Source: Flavobacterium muglaense
GTDB taxonomy: Bacteria; Bacteroidota; Bacteroidia; Flavobacteriales; Flavobacteriaceae
Length of the DNA: 64,000 nucleotides
Direction of reading: 5' to 3'
NCBI RefSeq assembly: GCF_014305155.1
Contig: NZ_JACRUK010000007.1
Span: 49,362 to 113,361 of the forward strand
Made by a program: the position numbers and the translations under genes
Notes under the pieces: model-generated
Told to the model about the DNA's origin: nothing
The model's input: only the letters and a program-made list of their open reading frames with translations
The model's database searches: none
In this document: in pieces, positions 9,567-19,407 of the stretch
How the letters are laid out: every line of letters starts with the position of its first letter
Numbering within the stretch: position 1 is the first letter of the stretch

Positions 9567-10340
9567 TTACTGAGATAACCCAATCAAACCATCAACAGTA
9601 GACGCTTCTGGAGAGGCGTCAAAGTTTTCTTTAATATCTGTGAAATATTTCAAAGCTTCTTCTTTATTTCCTAAAGCCAAAGCTGTTTTACCTGCTTTCA
9701 ATAAAAAACGAGGCGTAGTAAAGTCATTTTTATTAACTGCTACTGCTTTTATATAATTTTCTAATGCTTCTTTTGGTTGCTTCTTTTGAGAATATGCATC
9801 ACCAATAGCTCCTTTTGCCAAAGCACCTAAAACCATATCTTCTGACTCAAATTTACCTAAATACTGAATTGCTTCATCGTATTTTCCAGTATTTAAGAAA
9901 GCCATACCTGCATAGTAATTAGCTAAATTACCTGCATCAGTACCTGAATACTCATCGGCTAATTTAATGAATCCAAACTTACCTTCTGATCCATTTAACG
10001 ATAATTTATAAAGAGAATCACTCGCTACACCATCAGTTGCTTTTTGAAAATTTTGTTGTGCAACAAACATTTCATTAGCAGCGTCGTTTTGTTTTGGCTC
10101 AGCAATAAATTTTTGATACCCTAAGTAACCAATAGTTACCAAAGCTACAGCACCTACAATTCCGATGATGATTTTTTGATTTCTAGCAACAAAATCTTCC
10201 GTTCTAGAAGCAGTTTCGTCTAATTTTGAGAATACTTCAGCAGTTGTACTATCTGTATCGTCAACAATTATTTCTTCAACCGTATCTTTTACTTCTTTCT
10301 CTTTCGGTGCTTTATATCCTCTTTTATTATAAGTAGCCAT
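9567..10340 (-). CDS. TPR-containing single-pass membrane protein (YfgM-like)
   Basis: This is a 257-residue protein with an acidic cytoplasmic N-terminus, one transmembrane helix near residues 77-95 (IIIGIVGAVALVTIGYLGYQ) and a periplasmic tetratricopeptide region to the end. This layout matches YfgM/UPF0070-like ancillary proteins that associate with the Sec translocon in proteobacteria; that role here is inference. A consensus-like promoter lies just upstream at 10363-10394. Confidence 0.75.
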   Translation of the reverse strand: MATYNKRGYKAPKEKEVKDTVEEIIVDDTDSTTAEVFSKLDETASRTEDFVARNQKIIIGIVGAVALVTIGYLGYQKFIAEPKQNDAANEMFVAQQNFQKATDGVASDSLYKLSLNGSEGKFGFIKLADEYSGTDAGNLANYYAGMAFLNTGKYDEAIQYLGKFESEDMVLGALAKGAIGDAYSQKKQPKEALENYIKAVAVNKNDFTTPRFLLKAGKTALALGNKEEALKYFTDIKENFDASPEASTVDGLIGLSQ

Positions 10341-10362
10341 TTAAATTTAATTTAGTGAACCG

Positions 10363-10394
10363 CAAAAATAAAATTTTTATTCAAACCGACGCAA
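10363..10394 (-). promoter_or_regulatory. Promoter of the TPR-ribH unit
   Basis: On the minus strand TTG (10394-10392) is followed after 21 bases by TATTTTTG (10370-10363). This matches the Bacteroidota TTG-N17-23-TAnnTTTG housekeeping pattern. The start codon follows about 20 bases later. Confidence 0.55.
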
Positions 10395-10587
10395 AAAAAA
10401 AGGATTTTTATAATTATATTAAAAAAAATAAGTTTTCTACCTCCAATTAGGAAATTCAAAACTTGAAAATTTTCCAACAGAAAAGCGTTAAAAGCCCAGA
10501 TATATGGATATTTTTCAATAATTTGCACCCACTTTTAAAACAAGTCCAAAAAACAACAAACTCCTCAATACCAGCAAGCCTTACACA

Positions 10588-11667
10588 ATGTATTTAAAAA
10601 AAATATCCTTATTCAATTATAAAAACTTTTCGGAAGCCAATTTTGAGTTTGATGGGAAAATAATTTGTTTTGTGGGTAAAAACGGAATCGGAAAAACAAA
10701 TGTACTAGATGCCATCTATCATTTAGCCTACGGAAAAAGTTATTTCAACCCTTTGGCCGTGCAAAACATAAAGCATGGTGAAGAATTCTTTGTAATTGAT
10801 GCCGAGTTTATAAAAAAAGAACGCGCCGAGCAGGTAGTTTGCAGTTTAAAAAAAGGACAAAAAAAAGTATTAAAACGCAATGGCAAAGCCTACGATAAAT
10901 TCTCCGATCATATTGGATTCATTCCGCTAGTGATCATTTCTCCAGCAGATAGAGATTTAATTGTTGAAGGAAGCGAAACCAGACGTAAGTTTATGGACAG
11001 CGTCATTTCACAACTTGACCCCCATTATTTACAACAGTTGATACAATATCAAAAAGTAATGAGCCAGCGCAATGCTTTACTGAAGTATTTTGCCTTAAAT
11101 CATGTTTTTGAAAACGATACGTTATCCATCTATAATGAGCAACTCGACCGTTTTGGTTCTTATATATTCGAAAAAAGAAAAGAATTCATAGCTGAGTTTA
11201 TTCCAATTTTTAACGCGCATCATCACGCGATTACAGACTCTCAAGAAACGGTACAACTGGTTTACGAAAGTCATCTATTCGAAAAAGAATTACTTAGCCT
11301 TTTAAGAGAAAGCATCAACAAAGACCGCGCTTTACATTACACTAGTGTAGGTACCCATAAAGACGATCTATCATTTGAAATCGATGGTCATCCTATCAAA
11401 AAATTTGGATCACAAGGACAGCAAAAATCATTTCTGATCGCTTTGAAACTCGCTCAGTTTGAGTTTCTAAAAAAACAAAGTGGCGTAAAACCTATTTTAT
11501 TATTCGATGATATTTTTGACAAATTAGACGAAACTAGAGTTTCAAAAATCATAGCAATGGTCAATAGCGACACCTTCGGACAATTATTCATTTCAGACAC
11601 ACATCCTGAACGAACAGAAGCAATTGTAAAATCGACCTTGCAATCCTACACCATATTCAATCTATAA
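10588..11667 (+). CDS. recF: DNA replication and repair protein RecF
   Basis: RecF loads RecA at gaps through RecFOR. The Walker A motif is [17 protein letters not shown] near residue 30, the ABC-type signature is in [20 protein letters not shown], and Walker B is [16 protein letters not shown]. The 359-residue length is standard. The motif [20 protein letters not shown] is diagnostic for RecF rather than SMC or RecN. Here recF is not next to dnaA or dnaN, as is usual in this phylum. The 247-base gap upstream is AT-rich. Confidence 0.96.
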   Translation: MYLKKISLFNYKNFSEANFEFDGKIICFVGKNGIGKTNVLDAIYHLAYGKSYFNPLAVQNIKHGEEFFVIDAEFIKKERAEQVVCSLKKGQKKVLKRNGKAYDKFSDHIGFIPLVIISPADRDLIVEGSETRRKFMDSVISQLDPHYLQQLIQYQKVMSQRNALLKYFALNHVFENDTLSIYNEQLDRFGSYIFEKRKEFIAEFIPIFNAHHHAITDSQETVQLVYESHLFEKELLSLLRESINKDRALHYTSVGTHKDDLSFEIDGHPIKKFGSQGQQKSFLIALKLAQFEFLKKQSGVKPILLFDDIFDKLDETRVSKIIAMVNSDTFGQLFISDTHPERTEAIVKSTLQSYTIFNL

Positions 11668-11739
11668 TTTGTAGCAGTCCACAGAACATCTCTTTGATAA
11701 ATTAATTAAATTAGCTTTCTCAATCCAAAACACCTAAAT

Positions 11740-12438
11740 ATGAAACTTTTCAAAATTTTAGCATTCGTATTATCCCTAAGCATTTTAGCTTGTAATGGTC
11801 AAGCCTCCAAAGAAATCAAGAATATTGATGCTCCAGCATTTGCCGAAAAAATAAAAAACACACCAAACCCACAAATCTTAGACGTACGTACGCCCGAAGA
11901 ATACGCTACAGATCATATCTCAGATGCCAAAAACATCAATTGGTTGGGAGACAGCTTCGTGGCTGACGTTGCAAAACTGGATAAAACAAAACCCGTTTTT
12001 GTCTACTGTAAAAGCGGAGGACGAAGTGCCAAAGCCACAGAAAAACTAAACGAATTAGGTTTTACGACTATATATGAACTTCAAGGAGGTTTCTTAAAAT
12101 GGGATGCTGCCGGACTTTCTAAACCCCTAGACAAAATTGTAGGATTGAGCAGTGAGCAATACAAAGCGTTACTAAATACCGACAAAAAAGTATTAATTGA
12201 TTTTTATGCTGAATGGTGTGCGCCTTGCAAAAAAATGGCCCCTTACCTTGCCAAAATGGAAACCGAATTAAAAGACAAAGTGGTAATCATTCGACTAAAT
12301 GCAGACGAGAACAAAACAATCATGCAAGAATTGAAAATCGAAGAGCTACCTACTTTATTAGTTTATAAAAACAATGAAGTACAGTGGAAACATACTGGAT
12401 TCATTACTGAACAAGATTTAAGAAAACAACTAAACTAA
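11740..12438 (+). CDS. Rhodanese-thioredoxin fusion lipoprotein
   Basis: The N-terminus has a lipobox, SLSILAC, at residues 12-18, so the protein should be anchored outside the inner membrane. Residues 25-130 form a rhodanese domain with ILDVRTPEEY and the active-site cysteine in VYCKSGGRSAKA. Residues 140-232 form a thioredoxin domain with the redox pair in FYAEWCAPCKKM and cis-proline in EELPTLLVY. The fusion suggests that a sulfane-sulfur or persulfide product is handled by the adjoining thioredoxin; this is inference. The next gene starts six bases after the stop, so they are probably co-transcribed. Confidence 0.9.
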   Translation: MKLFKILAFVLSLSILACNGQASKEIKNIDAPAFAEKIKNTPNPQILDVRTPEEYATDHISDAKNINWLGDSFVADVAKLDKTKPVFVYCKSGGRSAKATEKLNELGFTTIYELQGGFLKWDAAGLSKPLDKIVGLSSEQYKALLNTDKKVLIDFYAEWCAPCKKMAPYLAKMETELKDKVVIIRLNADENKTIMQELKIEELPTLLVYKNNEVQWKHTGFITEQDLRKQLN

Positions 12439-12443
12439 CCAAA

Positions 12444-13121
12444 ATGGTAGCAGAAGAAAGTTTACAATTCCTGGAAGATTTAAAAGCCAATAACAATAGA
12501 GAGTGGTTTCAAGAAAACAAAAAACGATACGACGCTTTTAAAAAAGACTACCATCAACTAGTTACTAGTTTTCTTGATGCTATGAAACCATTAGACCCAG
12601 CACTTGAAATGCTGGAAGTTAAAAAATGCACTTTCAGGATCAATAGAGACATCCGATTCTCTAAAGACAAATCACCTTATAAATCACATCTTGGCATCTG
12701 GCTTTCTTCTGGTTCCAAAGGCTACAATCGTTCTGGATACTACGTTCATCTCGAAAAAGGAGCGAGTTTTGTAGCTGGTGGTTTTTACGCCCCTGAAGCG
12801 GATGATTTAAAAAAGGTTCGAAAAGAAATCGCTTTCTTCCACGAAGATTTGGAAGAAATACTTAATGAAAAACAGTTCAAAAAAGTGTTTGGCGGTTTTG
12901 ATAGAAATGAAAAAAGCACGCTTAAAAATCCACCCAGAGGATACGACAAAGAGCATCCAGCTATAGAATTATTAAAATTAAAAAGCTTTGAAGCATTGCA
13001 AAGAATTGATATCTCCGAAGCCTTAGACAAAGATTTTGTAAGCAACACTGTCAAAAAACTAATCCTTTTAAAACCATTGAACGAGTTTATCAATAGAGCG
13101 TTAACAACCGACGAATTCTAA
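12444..13121 (+). CDS. DUF2461 domain-containing protein
   Basis: This is a 225-residue protein with the family signature: FLEDLKANNNREWFQENKKR at the N-terminus, then FRINRDIRFSKDKSPYKSHL and GYYVHLEKGASFVAGGFYAP. PPRGYDKEHPAIELLKLKSF is the C-terminal block. The family (TIGR02453-like) is widespread and of unknown function. No signal peptide or membrane segment is visible. It sits between the thioredoxin fusion (five bases) and a glycosyltransferase gene (five bases), so the three are probably one transcript. Confidence 0.92.
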   Translation: MVAEESLQFLEDLKANNNREWFQENKKRYDAFKKDYHQLVTSFLDAMKPLDPALEMLEVKKCTFRINRDIRFSKDKSPYKSHLGIWLSSGSKGYNRSGYYVHLEKGASFVAGGFYAPEADDLKKVRKEIAFFHEDLEEILNEKQFKKVFGGFDRNEKSTLKNPPRGYDKEHPAIELLKLKSFEALQRIDISEALDKDFVSNTVKKLILLKPLNEFINRALTTDEF

Positions 13122-13126
13122 ATGGA

Positions 13127-14197
13127 ATGAAAAAAAGAAAAATACTTTTTTTAGGCGAAACCTACAGAGCCGATGCACAAACATGGATCAAGGGGTTAGA
13201 AGAATTTGGCAATTTTGACATCATTAGCTGGGAATTAAAAACACCTAGTAACGGGCTCTACAATAGAGTCATTCGATTATTCGAATTTGCTTTTTCGATT
13301 TTTACAATAAAAAAAATCATTCAAAACCAACAGCCCGACATGATAATTGCCGAGAGAACAACCAGCTACGGTTTTCTAGCAGCCTTATCAAAACTACAAC
13401 CCATAGCAATTGCACAACAAGGCCATACCGACTTATGGCCCGAAAACTCTTTACTGTACCCCTTAAAAAAAGCAATTCAGCGACATGCTTTTAAAAAAGC
13501 GACATTGATACACGCTTGGGGCTCGTCCATGGCTGCATCTATGTCCAAAGTTCCAGTAGATCCTGCTAAAATAATGATCCTTGCTAAGGGCATTAATTTA
13601 AAATTATTTAACAACAGTACTAGCAGCAATCCCACAGATCAAATTTTCGCTATTGTCACACGATCTTTATTACCCGAATACCGCCACGATATCATCTTGA
13701 AAGCATTTGCCATTTTAGACCAAAAAGGAATTCCATTTCAACTCACCTTTGTGGGTCATGGAACAGAGTATGATGCCTTAAAAACGCTTGCGCAAAATTT
13801 AAACATCGCATCCAAAGTGCGCTTTACAGGAAGAATCCCCTATCAAGGATTACCACCATTGCTACAAGCGAGCAATTACTACATCAGCATGCCAATTACC
13901 GAAGGTGTTTCGGCTTCATTGTTTGAAGCTATGGCAACAAATTGCTACCCCATTATTACCAATATACCTGGCAACAGCAGCTGGATCACAGATCGCAAAA
14001 ACGGACAACTGATTACCGTAGACGATTTCAAATCATTAGCCGATGAACTGATCTGGGCCCACGAAAATCCAGAATTTCGCAATACGGCCATCAATTACAA
14101 TCACAAACTAGTAACGGAAAATGCTGATTACAGTCGTAACATGAGAATCATAGCCGATACCTACCACAAATTGATCAATAATAAAACTCAGATTTAG
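13127..14197 (+). CDS. Glycosyltransferase family 4 protein
   Basis: This is a 356-residue GT-B fold transferase. The C-terminal Rossmann domain carries the nucleotide-sugar-binding features FVGHGTEYDALK, VRFTGRIPYQGLPPLLQ and MPITEGVSASLFEAMATNCY (the EGxSxxxxEAMA motif of GT4). KGINLKLF matches the usual linker. No membrane helix is evident. It begins five bases after the DUF2461 stop. Donor and acceptor cannot be told; no polysaccharide cluster surrounds it. Confidence 0.88.
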   Translation: MKKRKILFLGETYRADAQTWIKGLEEFGNFDIISWELKTPSNGLYNRVIRLFEFAFSIFTIKKIIQNQQPDMIIAERTTSYGFLAALSKLQPIAIAQQGHTDLWPENSLLYPLKKAIQRHAFKKATLIHAWGSSMAASMSKVPVDPAKIMILAKGINLKLFNNSTSSNPTDQIFAIVTRSLLPEYRHDIILKAFAILDQKGIPFQLTFVGHGTEYDALKTLAQNLNIASKVRFTGRIPYQGLPPLLQASNYYISMPITEGVSASLFEAMATNCYPIITNIPGNSSWITDRKNGQLITVDDFKSLADELIWAHENPEFRNTAINYNHKLVTENADYSRNMRIIADTYHKLINNKTQI

Positions 14198-14316
14198 CAA
14201 GCCATAAACAGTATCTACCACATTATACTACTAAACAAACCAAACCCTAAATTAAATTTGCAAATTAATTATCTTGCATATCTAACCATAATCGAGTACC
14301 AATACATTTTAATTCT

Positions 14317-14324
14317 TACTTTTG
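14317..14324 (+). promoter_or_regulatory. Putative -7 box upstream of murB
   Basis: TACTTTTG matches TAnnTTTG, 38 bases before the murB ATG. No TTG lies at the expected distance upstream, so this is a partial match only. Confidence 0.4.
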
Positions 14325-14361
14325 GAGTTGGAATACAATATTAAAAAAAGAACTTTCTTCC

Positions 14362-15375
14362 ATGGAAATACAACATAATTTCTCTTTAAAAAACTACAAC
14401 ACTTTTGGAATCGAAGCTAAAGCTAGTCAATTTGCAAGTGTACACTCCATAGCCGACTTACAATCTATTTTAGAACAAAATCCTACTGAAAAAAAATTCA
14501 TTCTAGGCGGTGGTAGTAATATGTTATTGACCCAAGACATACAAGCCTTAGTGATACATATTGATTTGAAAGGAAAGAAAGTTATTGAAGAAAACGACGA
14601 TTATGTTTGGGTAGAAAGTCAGGCTGGTGAAAACTGGCATGAATTTGTATTATGGACCATCGCACAAAATTTTGGCGGATTAGAAAATATGTCTTTAATC
14701 CCAGGTAATGTAGGCACAACGCCTGTTCAAAACATAGGTGCCTATGGAACTGAAATCAAAGACACCTTTGTTTCGTGCCAAGCCATGACCATAGAAAACC
14801 AAGAATTGAAGCGATTTACTAAAGAAGAATGTAAATTTGGCTACCGTGAAAGTGTGTTTAAAAACGAAGTAAAAGACCAATATATCATTACATCGGTAGT
14901 TTTTAAATTGACCAAACGCAACCATAAAATCAACACTTCATACGGAGATATTTTGGGCGAATTAGAAAAAAACAACATCAGCACTCCTACTCTAAAAGAG
15001 GTGAGTAATGCCGTTATAACCATCCGTAAAAGCAAACTACCCGATCCCAAAGAACTAGGAAATAGCGGTAGTTTCTTCAAGAATCCTATCCTTTTGAAAA
15101 CAACATTCGAAAAAATAAAAGCACAATTTCCAGAAATGAAATACTACGACATTTCTCCAACCGAGGTAAAAGTTCCGGCAGGATGGCTTATAGAACAGGC
15201 CGGTTTTAAAGGAAAACGTTATGGAGATGCAGGAGTACATAAAAACCAAGCCCTAGTACTAGTGAATTATGGAAACGCAACCGGGCAAGAAATCCTAGCT
15301 GTTTCTAGAAACATACAAGAGACCATTTTCAAAACCTTTGGAATTCATATTGAGGCCGAAGTCAATGTAATTTAG
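14362..15375 (+). CDS. murB: UDP-N-acetylenolpyruvoylglucosamine reductase
   Basis: MurB makes UDP-N-acetylmuramic acid for peptidoglycan. FAD-binding features are FILGGGSNMLLT and SLIPGNVGTTPVQNIGAYG. The catalytic serine is in NSGSFFKNP, and the late glutamate is in IHIEAEVNVI at the end. The length of 337 residues and the long C-terminal region correspond to the type I (E. coli-like) enzyme. The substrate-binding loop FGYRESVFKNE is present. It appears to be transcribed separately from the glycosyltransferase 164 bases upstream. Confidence 0.96.
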   Translation: MEIQHNFSLKNYNTFGIEAKASQFASVHSIADLQSILEQNPTEKKFILGGGSNMLLTQDIQALVIHIDLKGKKVIEENDDYVWVESQAGENWHEFVLWTIAQNFGGLENMSLIPGNVGTTPVQNIGAYGTEIKDTFVSCQAMTIENQELKRFTKEECKFGYRESVFKNEVKDQYIITSVVFKLTKRNHKINTSYGDILGELEKNNISTPTLKEVSNAVITIRKSKLPDPKELGNSGSFFKNPILLKTTFEKIKAQFPEMKYYDISPTEVKVPAGWLIEQAGFKGKRYGDAGVHKNQALVLVNYGNATGQEILAVSRNIQETIFKTFGIHIEAEVNVI

Positions 15376-15418
15376 TTATTTTTTTTTCGAATACTAATCT
15401 CTCATACTTTATACCAAG

Positions 15419-16033
15419 ATGTACACACCCGCTACTTACAAGAACGAAAACCAAGCCGAAATCAAACAATTTCTACAAGAAAATAGTTTTGGCTTATTGA
15501 TCAATCAAGCAAATAGCAAACTGTGCGCCACTTACATTCCGCTTGAACTGTCTACAAATGCAGCCGGAATCGAAGTCTTAGAAGGGCATATTGCCAAGGA
15601 AAACCCGCAATGGAAAGGTTTTGCCGAAAACGACGCCGTATTAGCCGTTTTTACTGGACCACACAGTTACATATCATCTTCTTGGTACGACCATGAAAAT
15701 GTACCTACTTGGAATTATATTGCGGTTCATGTTTATGGAAAAATAAGAATAGTTGAAGGTGATGCCGTTCTAGCATCGCTAAAAAAACTCGTAGACAAAT
15801 ACGAGCAAAACAGTGCAAACCCAATCCAGGTCGAAAACTTATCCGATCGCACCATGAGACAAGTACGCGGTATAGTCGCTTTTGAAATTGAAATAACCGA
15901 AATCCAAGCGACCAAAAAACTATCTCAAAACAGAGATGATAAAAATTACGAAAACATCATCAACGAACTACAAAACACTCCAGAAACTGGAGCAATTACA
16001 ATAGCAAATGAGATGAAAAAATGTCCGCGATAA
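15419..16033 (+). CDS. FMN-binding PaiB-type protein
   Basis: This is a 204-residue protein of the PaiB family (annotated as FMN-binding negative transcriptional regulator), with a split-barrel flavin fold. Visible blocks are YTPATYKNENQ at the N-terminus, HIAKENPQWKGF, VFTGPHSYISSSWYDHENVP and TWNYIAVHVYGKIRI. The name derives from Bacillus PaiB; a DNA-binding role here is not supported by any helix-turn-helix that I can see. It lies 43 bases after murB. Confidence 0.9.
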   Translation: MYTPATYKNENQAEIKQFLQENSFGLLINQANSKLCATYIPLELSTNAAGIEVLEGHIAKENPQWKGFAENDAVLAVFTGPHSYISSSWYDHENVPTWNYIAVHVYGKIRIVEGDAVLASLKKLVDKYEQNSANPIQVENLSDRTMRQVRGIVAFEIEITEIQATKKLSQNRDDKNYENIINELQNTPETGAITIANEMKKCPR

Positions 16034-16119
16034 TTAATCATAAATTTCATAACTTATAATTTACTATTCCTAATTGTATTCATACCTTTGCAGATGATTT
16101 AAAAACACATTAAACTCTG

Positions 16120-17226
16120 ATGCTTATACTGATTCTTTACTTTTTTATTTTTATTGTTTTTCTACAAGTTTTGTATTATTTAGTTGTTTTTGGGAAATTC
16201 GCTTTCGCAAAAGCGCAACAAACAACAGCCAAAAAAATCTCTATTTCCGTTATTGTATGTGCTAAAAACGAAGAGGAAAACGTTGCGAAATTCATTCCTA
16301 TACTTGCTGAACAAGACTACCCTGATTTTGAAATAGTCTTGATTGACGACGCCTCTAGTGACAATACTCTGGAAGTTTTTGAAGCCTTCGAAAAGCAGTA
16401 CTCCAATATTCGATTAGTAAAAGTAGAAAACAACGAAGCCTTTTGGGGAAATAAAAAATACGCCTTAACGCTAGGTATAAAAGCCTCTAAGAAAGATTAT
16501 TTACTTTTTACTGATGCGGATTGCTACCCCACTTCAAAGGACTGGATCACTGCCATGAGCTCTCAGTTTACTATGCAAAAAACTATTGTTTTAGGTTATG
16601 GCGGCTACGAACGAATTGCCAATTCGTTTTTAAACAAATTAATTCGATACGAAACTTTACTGACCGCTATCCAATATTTTTCATGGGCAAAAGTTGGCCG
16701 CCCCTATATGGGAGTAGGTCGAAATTTAGCCTATAAAAGGGAAGAATTTTTCAATGTAAATGGTTTCATAAACCACATTCAAGTGCGCTCTGGAGACGAT
16801 GATTTATTCATTAACGAAGCAGCTACCGCCAAGAACACTGCAATTAGCTTCACACCCGAAAGTTTTACTTATTCAAAACCAAAAACAACTTACAAAGACT
16901 GGCTCATTCAAAAAAGACGTCATATTGCAACGGCAGGTCACTATAAAACATTCGATCAATTTCAATTAGGAACCTTTTATTGTACCCAATTATTATTTTT
17001 CGTTTTATCCATTATCTTATTGAGTTTTCAATTTGAGTGGATCATTGTGCTCTCTATTATCTTTGTACGCTATTTATGTGCTTGGATTGTAGTAGGCTGT
17101 TCAGCAGGAAAATTAAAAGAAAAAGATTTAAAATATTGGTTTCCTATCGTAGAATTAATACTTATATTCACGCAGATTAATATTTTTATCACTAATCTAT
17201 TCTCAAAACCAGTCAATTGGAAATAG
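16120..17226 (+). CDS. Glycosyltransferase family 2 membrane protein
   Basis: This is a 368-residue processive-type GT2. There is an N-terminal membrane helix, then the catalytic domain with SVIVCAKNEEENV, VLIDDASSDNT and LLFTDADCYPTS (DxD-type metal site). GDDDLFINEAA and QKRRH form the QxxRW-like end (IQKRRHIATAGHY). Two to three C-terminal membrane helices follow. A TACCTTTG box at 16083-16090 is 30 bases before the start. Its stop overlaps the next gene by ten bases. Confidence 0.9.
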   Translation: MLILILYFFIFIVFLQVLYYLVVFGKFAFAKAQQTTAKKISISVIVCAKNEEENVAKFIPILAEQDYPDFEIVLIDDASSDNTLEVFEAFEKQYSNIRLVKVENNEAFWGNKKYALTLGIKASKKDYLLFTDADCYPTSKDWITAMSSQFTMQKTIVLGYGGYERIANSFLNKLIRYETLLTAIQYFSWAKVGRPYMGVGRNLAYKREEFFNVNGFINHIQVRSGDDDLFINEAATAKNTAISFTPESFTYSKPKTTYKDWLIQKRRHIATAGHYKTFDQFQLGTFYCTQLLFFVLSIILLSFQFEWIIVLSIIFVRYLCAWIVVGCSAGKLKEKDLKYWFPIVELILIFTQINIFITNLFSKPVNWK

Positions 17227-17768
17227 CAACTCAAATCGAAAAAGCAAAAAAAGGAGATCAAACCGCCTTTACTTTTCTCTTGAATTATTATTGGAACGAA
17301 GTATATGGTTTCATGCTAAAACGCACGGAAAACGAAACCAATGCTGAGGACATTACCATTGAAACATTTGCAAAAGCATTTGATAAAATAGCATCTTACA
17401 ATCCTGAATTTCAATTCAACACTTGGCTAATAAGCATTGCTAAAAACGTACATATTGATTTATTGCGCAAAAAAAAATCCAGCCTTTTTGTAGAAATCAC
17501 TGACAAAGAAGATCAAAAAGCATACAATATTGCAGATACCACCCCATCTGCAGAAGATGAGCTGATCACAGAGCAAAATTTATCACAGCTCTTGCGCTAC
17601 ATCAAAGAATTGAAACCACACTACCAAGAGGTCATACAATTGCGTTATTTTCAAGAAATGAGTTACCAAGAGATAGCCAATGCCATTAACGAACCATTGA
17701 CAAATGTCAAGGTTAAATTACTTCGCGCCAAAAAACTATTGGCCGAAATCATAACGAATAAGAGGTAA
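17217..17768 (+). CDS. RNA polymerase sigma factor, sigma-70/ECF family
   Basis: This is a 183-residue factor with region 2 (AEDITIETFAKAFDKIASYN and FNTWLISIAKNVHIDLLRKK) and region 4 (HYQEVIQLRYFQEMSYQEIA, NVKVKLLRAKKLL). The start is TTG inside the end of the glycosyltransferase gene, so expression is translationally coupled to it. No anti-sigma factor is next to it; a convergent exporter gene follows after ten bases. Its target promoters are unknown. Confidence 0.93.
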   Translation: MEIATQIEKAKKGDQTAFTFLLNYYWNEVYGFMLKRTENETNAEDITIETFAKAFDKIASYNPEFQFNTWLISIAKNVHIDLLRKKKSSLFVEITDKEDQKAYNIADTTPSAEDELITEQNLSQLLRYIKELKPHYQEVIQLRYFQEMSYQEIANAINEPLTNVKVKLLRAKKLLAEIITNKR

Positions 17769-17778
17769 ATCCAAAATT

Positions 17779-19395
17779 TTAAACTAAACTCTGCTTACTC
17801 CATAAATCAAAATACTTACCGTTTTTGGCTAATAAATCCAGATGATTTCCTTGCTCAATTACTGTTCCATTTTCCATCACCAATATAGTGTCTGCATTAG
17901 CTATGGTACTCAAACGATGTGCAATAACGATAATTGTTTTACCTTTTAATTTAAAATCATCAATCACTTTCTTTACTATACTTTCGGCATTAGTATCCAG
18001 CGATGAAGTTGCTTCATCCATTAATAGAACTTCGGGATTCTTATACAATGCTCTGGCAATTGCAATTCGTTGTTTTTGTCCACCTGATAGCATTGCACCA
18101 TTTTCACCTATTTGTGTCCCAAATCCATTAGGAAGTTTCTCTACAAATTCAGTAATACCTAACTCTTTTGATAAATCTAAAATGCGTTGCATGTTAGGAA
18201 AAGAATCTCCCAAAGCGATATTCTCGATAATATTACCTGAAAATAAATTAAGCTGTTGTGGTATCACTCCAATACAATTACGTAAACTTTGATAATGAAT
18301 GAATTGAGCATCATAATCACCTATATAAATTTTCCCTTCTTTAATTGGATATAAATTTTGCAACAATGAAATCAAAGTGGTTTTACCGCTACCACTTTCT
18401 CCAACAATTGCAGTAGTTTCGTTTTTCTTAAAAATAGCGTTAAAATCCTTGAAAACTTCAGTTCTAGAACCGTAACGAAAACTTACATTTTCAAATTTAA
18501 TATCGCCAATATTTTCTCTTTGTAACTCTACTTTATTCTCGGTTTCTTCCCTTTCTAGATCCATTATTTCAAAAAGTCTATCGGCAGCAATCAAGGCATT
18601 TTGAGCCGTTTTATTCATCCCTATTAATGAAGCCACAGGAGAAGTAAAATAACCAATTAAAGCATAAAAAGAAAACAATTCTCCCGGAGTGATGGCTCTA
18701 TCAATTACATAACCAGAACCAATCCACATTAGAATAACGGTAAAAATGGATGCCAAAAATTGTGTAGATGTACCTGCAAAAATGCTATTCAAACCTGATT
18801 TATAAGTTGTAAACAGCAATTTCACAAACTTATTCTCTGTTTTTAGATTGGAAAATTCCTCTATACCAAATTCTTTTACGGTTCTGATATGAGTCACACT
18901 CTCTACCAATTGCGTTTGCAATTCGGCTGCGTTTTCCATAATAGTTCGTTCTACTTTTTTATTGAATTTATTCAAAATAAAATAAATCAAGGCATAAAAC
19001 GGAATCACCAGTAAAATCACCAAAGCTAATTTCCAGTAATAAGTAAACATTAATGTAAACGAGAAAATAACAATAAATACATTTACAATCATATCAATGG
19101 CGACTTCGTTGATAAAGGATCTAATCTTTACGGCATCATTTATTCGTGAAGTGATTTCCCCAATTTGCATGGTGTCAAAAAAACGTTGTGGCAAATGCAG
19201 TAAATGTTTGTAATACCCCAAAATCAATTTAGCATCAATCAACTGACCAGTTTTCATCACAAAAACACTCTTTTTTGAACCTATGTAGGCTTGCAGTAAA
19301 ATAATGGCAATCATCGAAATACTCAATAAGTTTAGTAGTTTTCTGTTGCCGTCAACTAATACGTAATCAGTAATTTTTTGAATGTAAATGGACAT
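17779..19395 (-). CDS. ABC transporter, membrane and ATPase part of a split C39-type exporter
   Basis: This is a 538-residue fragment with an ABC type-1 membrane domain (about five helices, including KLALVILLVIPFYALIYF) and a complete ATPase: Walker A GESGSGKTT, signature LSGGQKQRIAIARAL, Walker B LLMDEATSSLD and switch histidine AHRLST. It lies in the same frame as the C39 peptidase ORF upstream, separated only by an amber codon at 19405-19407 plus three sense codons before this ATG. Read through, the product would be about 723 residues, the normal size of bacteriocin-type PCAT exporters. It could work as a separate polypeptide after reinitiation, or not at all. Confidence 0.88.
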   Translation of the reverse strand: MSIYIQKITDYVLVDGNRKLLNLLSISMIAIILLQAYIGSKKSVFVMKTGQLIDAKLILGYYKHLLHLPQRFFDTMQIGEITSRINDAVKIRSFINEVAIDMIVNVFIVIFSFTLMFTYYWKLALVILLVIPFYALIYFILNKFNKKVERTIMENAAELQTQLVESVTHIRTVKEFGIEEFSNLKTENKFVKLLFTTYKSGLNSIFAGTSTQFLASIFTVILMWIGSGYVIDRAITPGELFSFYALIGYFTSPVASLIGMNKTAQNALIAADRLFEIMDLEREETENKVELQRENIGDIKFENVSFRYGSRTEVFKDFNAIFKKNETTAIVGESGSGKTTLISLLQNLYPIKEGKIYIGDYDAQFIHYQSLRNCIGVIPQQLNLFSGNIIENIALGDSFPNMQRILDLSKELGITEFVEKLPNGFGTQIGENGAMLSGGQKQRIAIARALYKNPEVLLMDEATSSLDTNAESIVKKVIDDFKLKGKTIIVIAHRLSTIANADTILVMENGTVIEQGNHLDLLAKNGKYFDLWSKQSLV

Positions 19396-19404
19396 AGCTA
19401 GACC

Positions 19405-19407
19405 CTA
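19405..19407 (-). other. In-frame amber stop splitting the exporter
   Basis: On the minus strand the frame reads ...LFTV, TAG, GLAMSIYIQKI. Both sides keep the same frame, and homologous exporters are continuous here, inside the first transmembrane helix. A single base change from TTG (Leu) or a similar codon would explain it. Recoding, mutation and sequencing error cannot be separated from sequence alone. Confidence 0.85.
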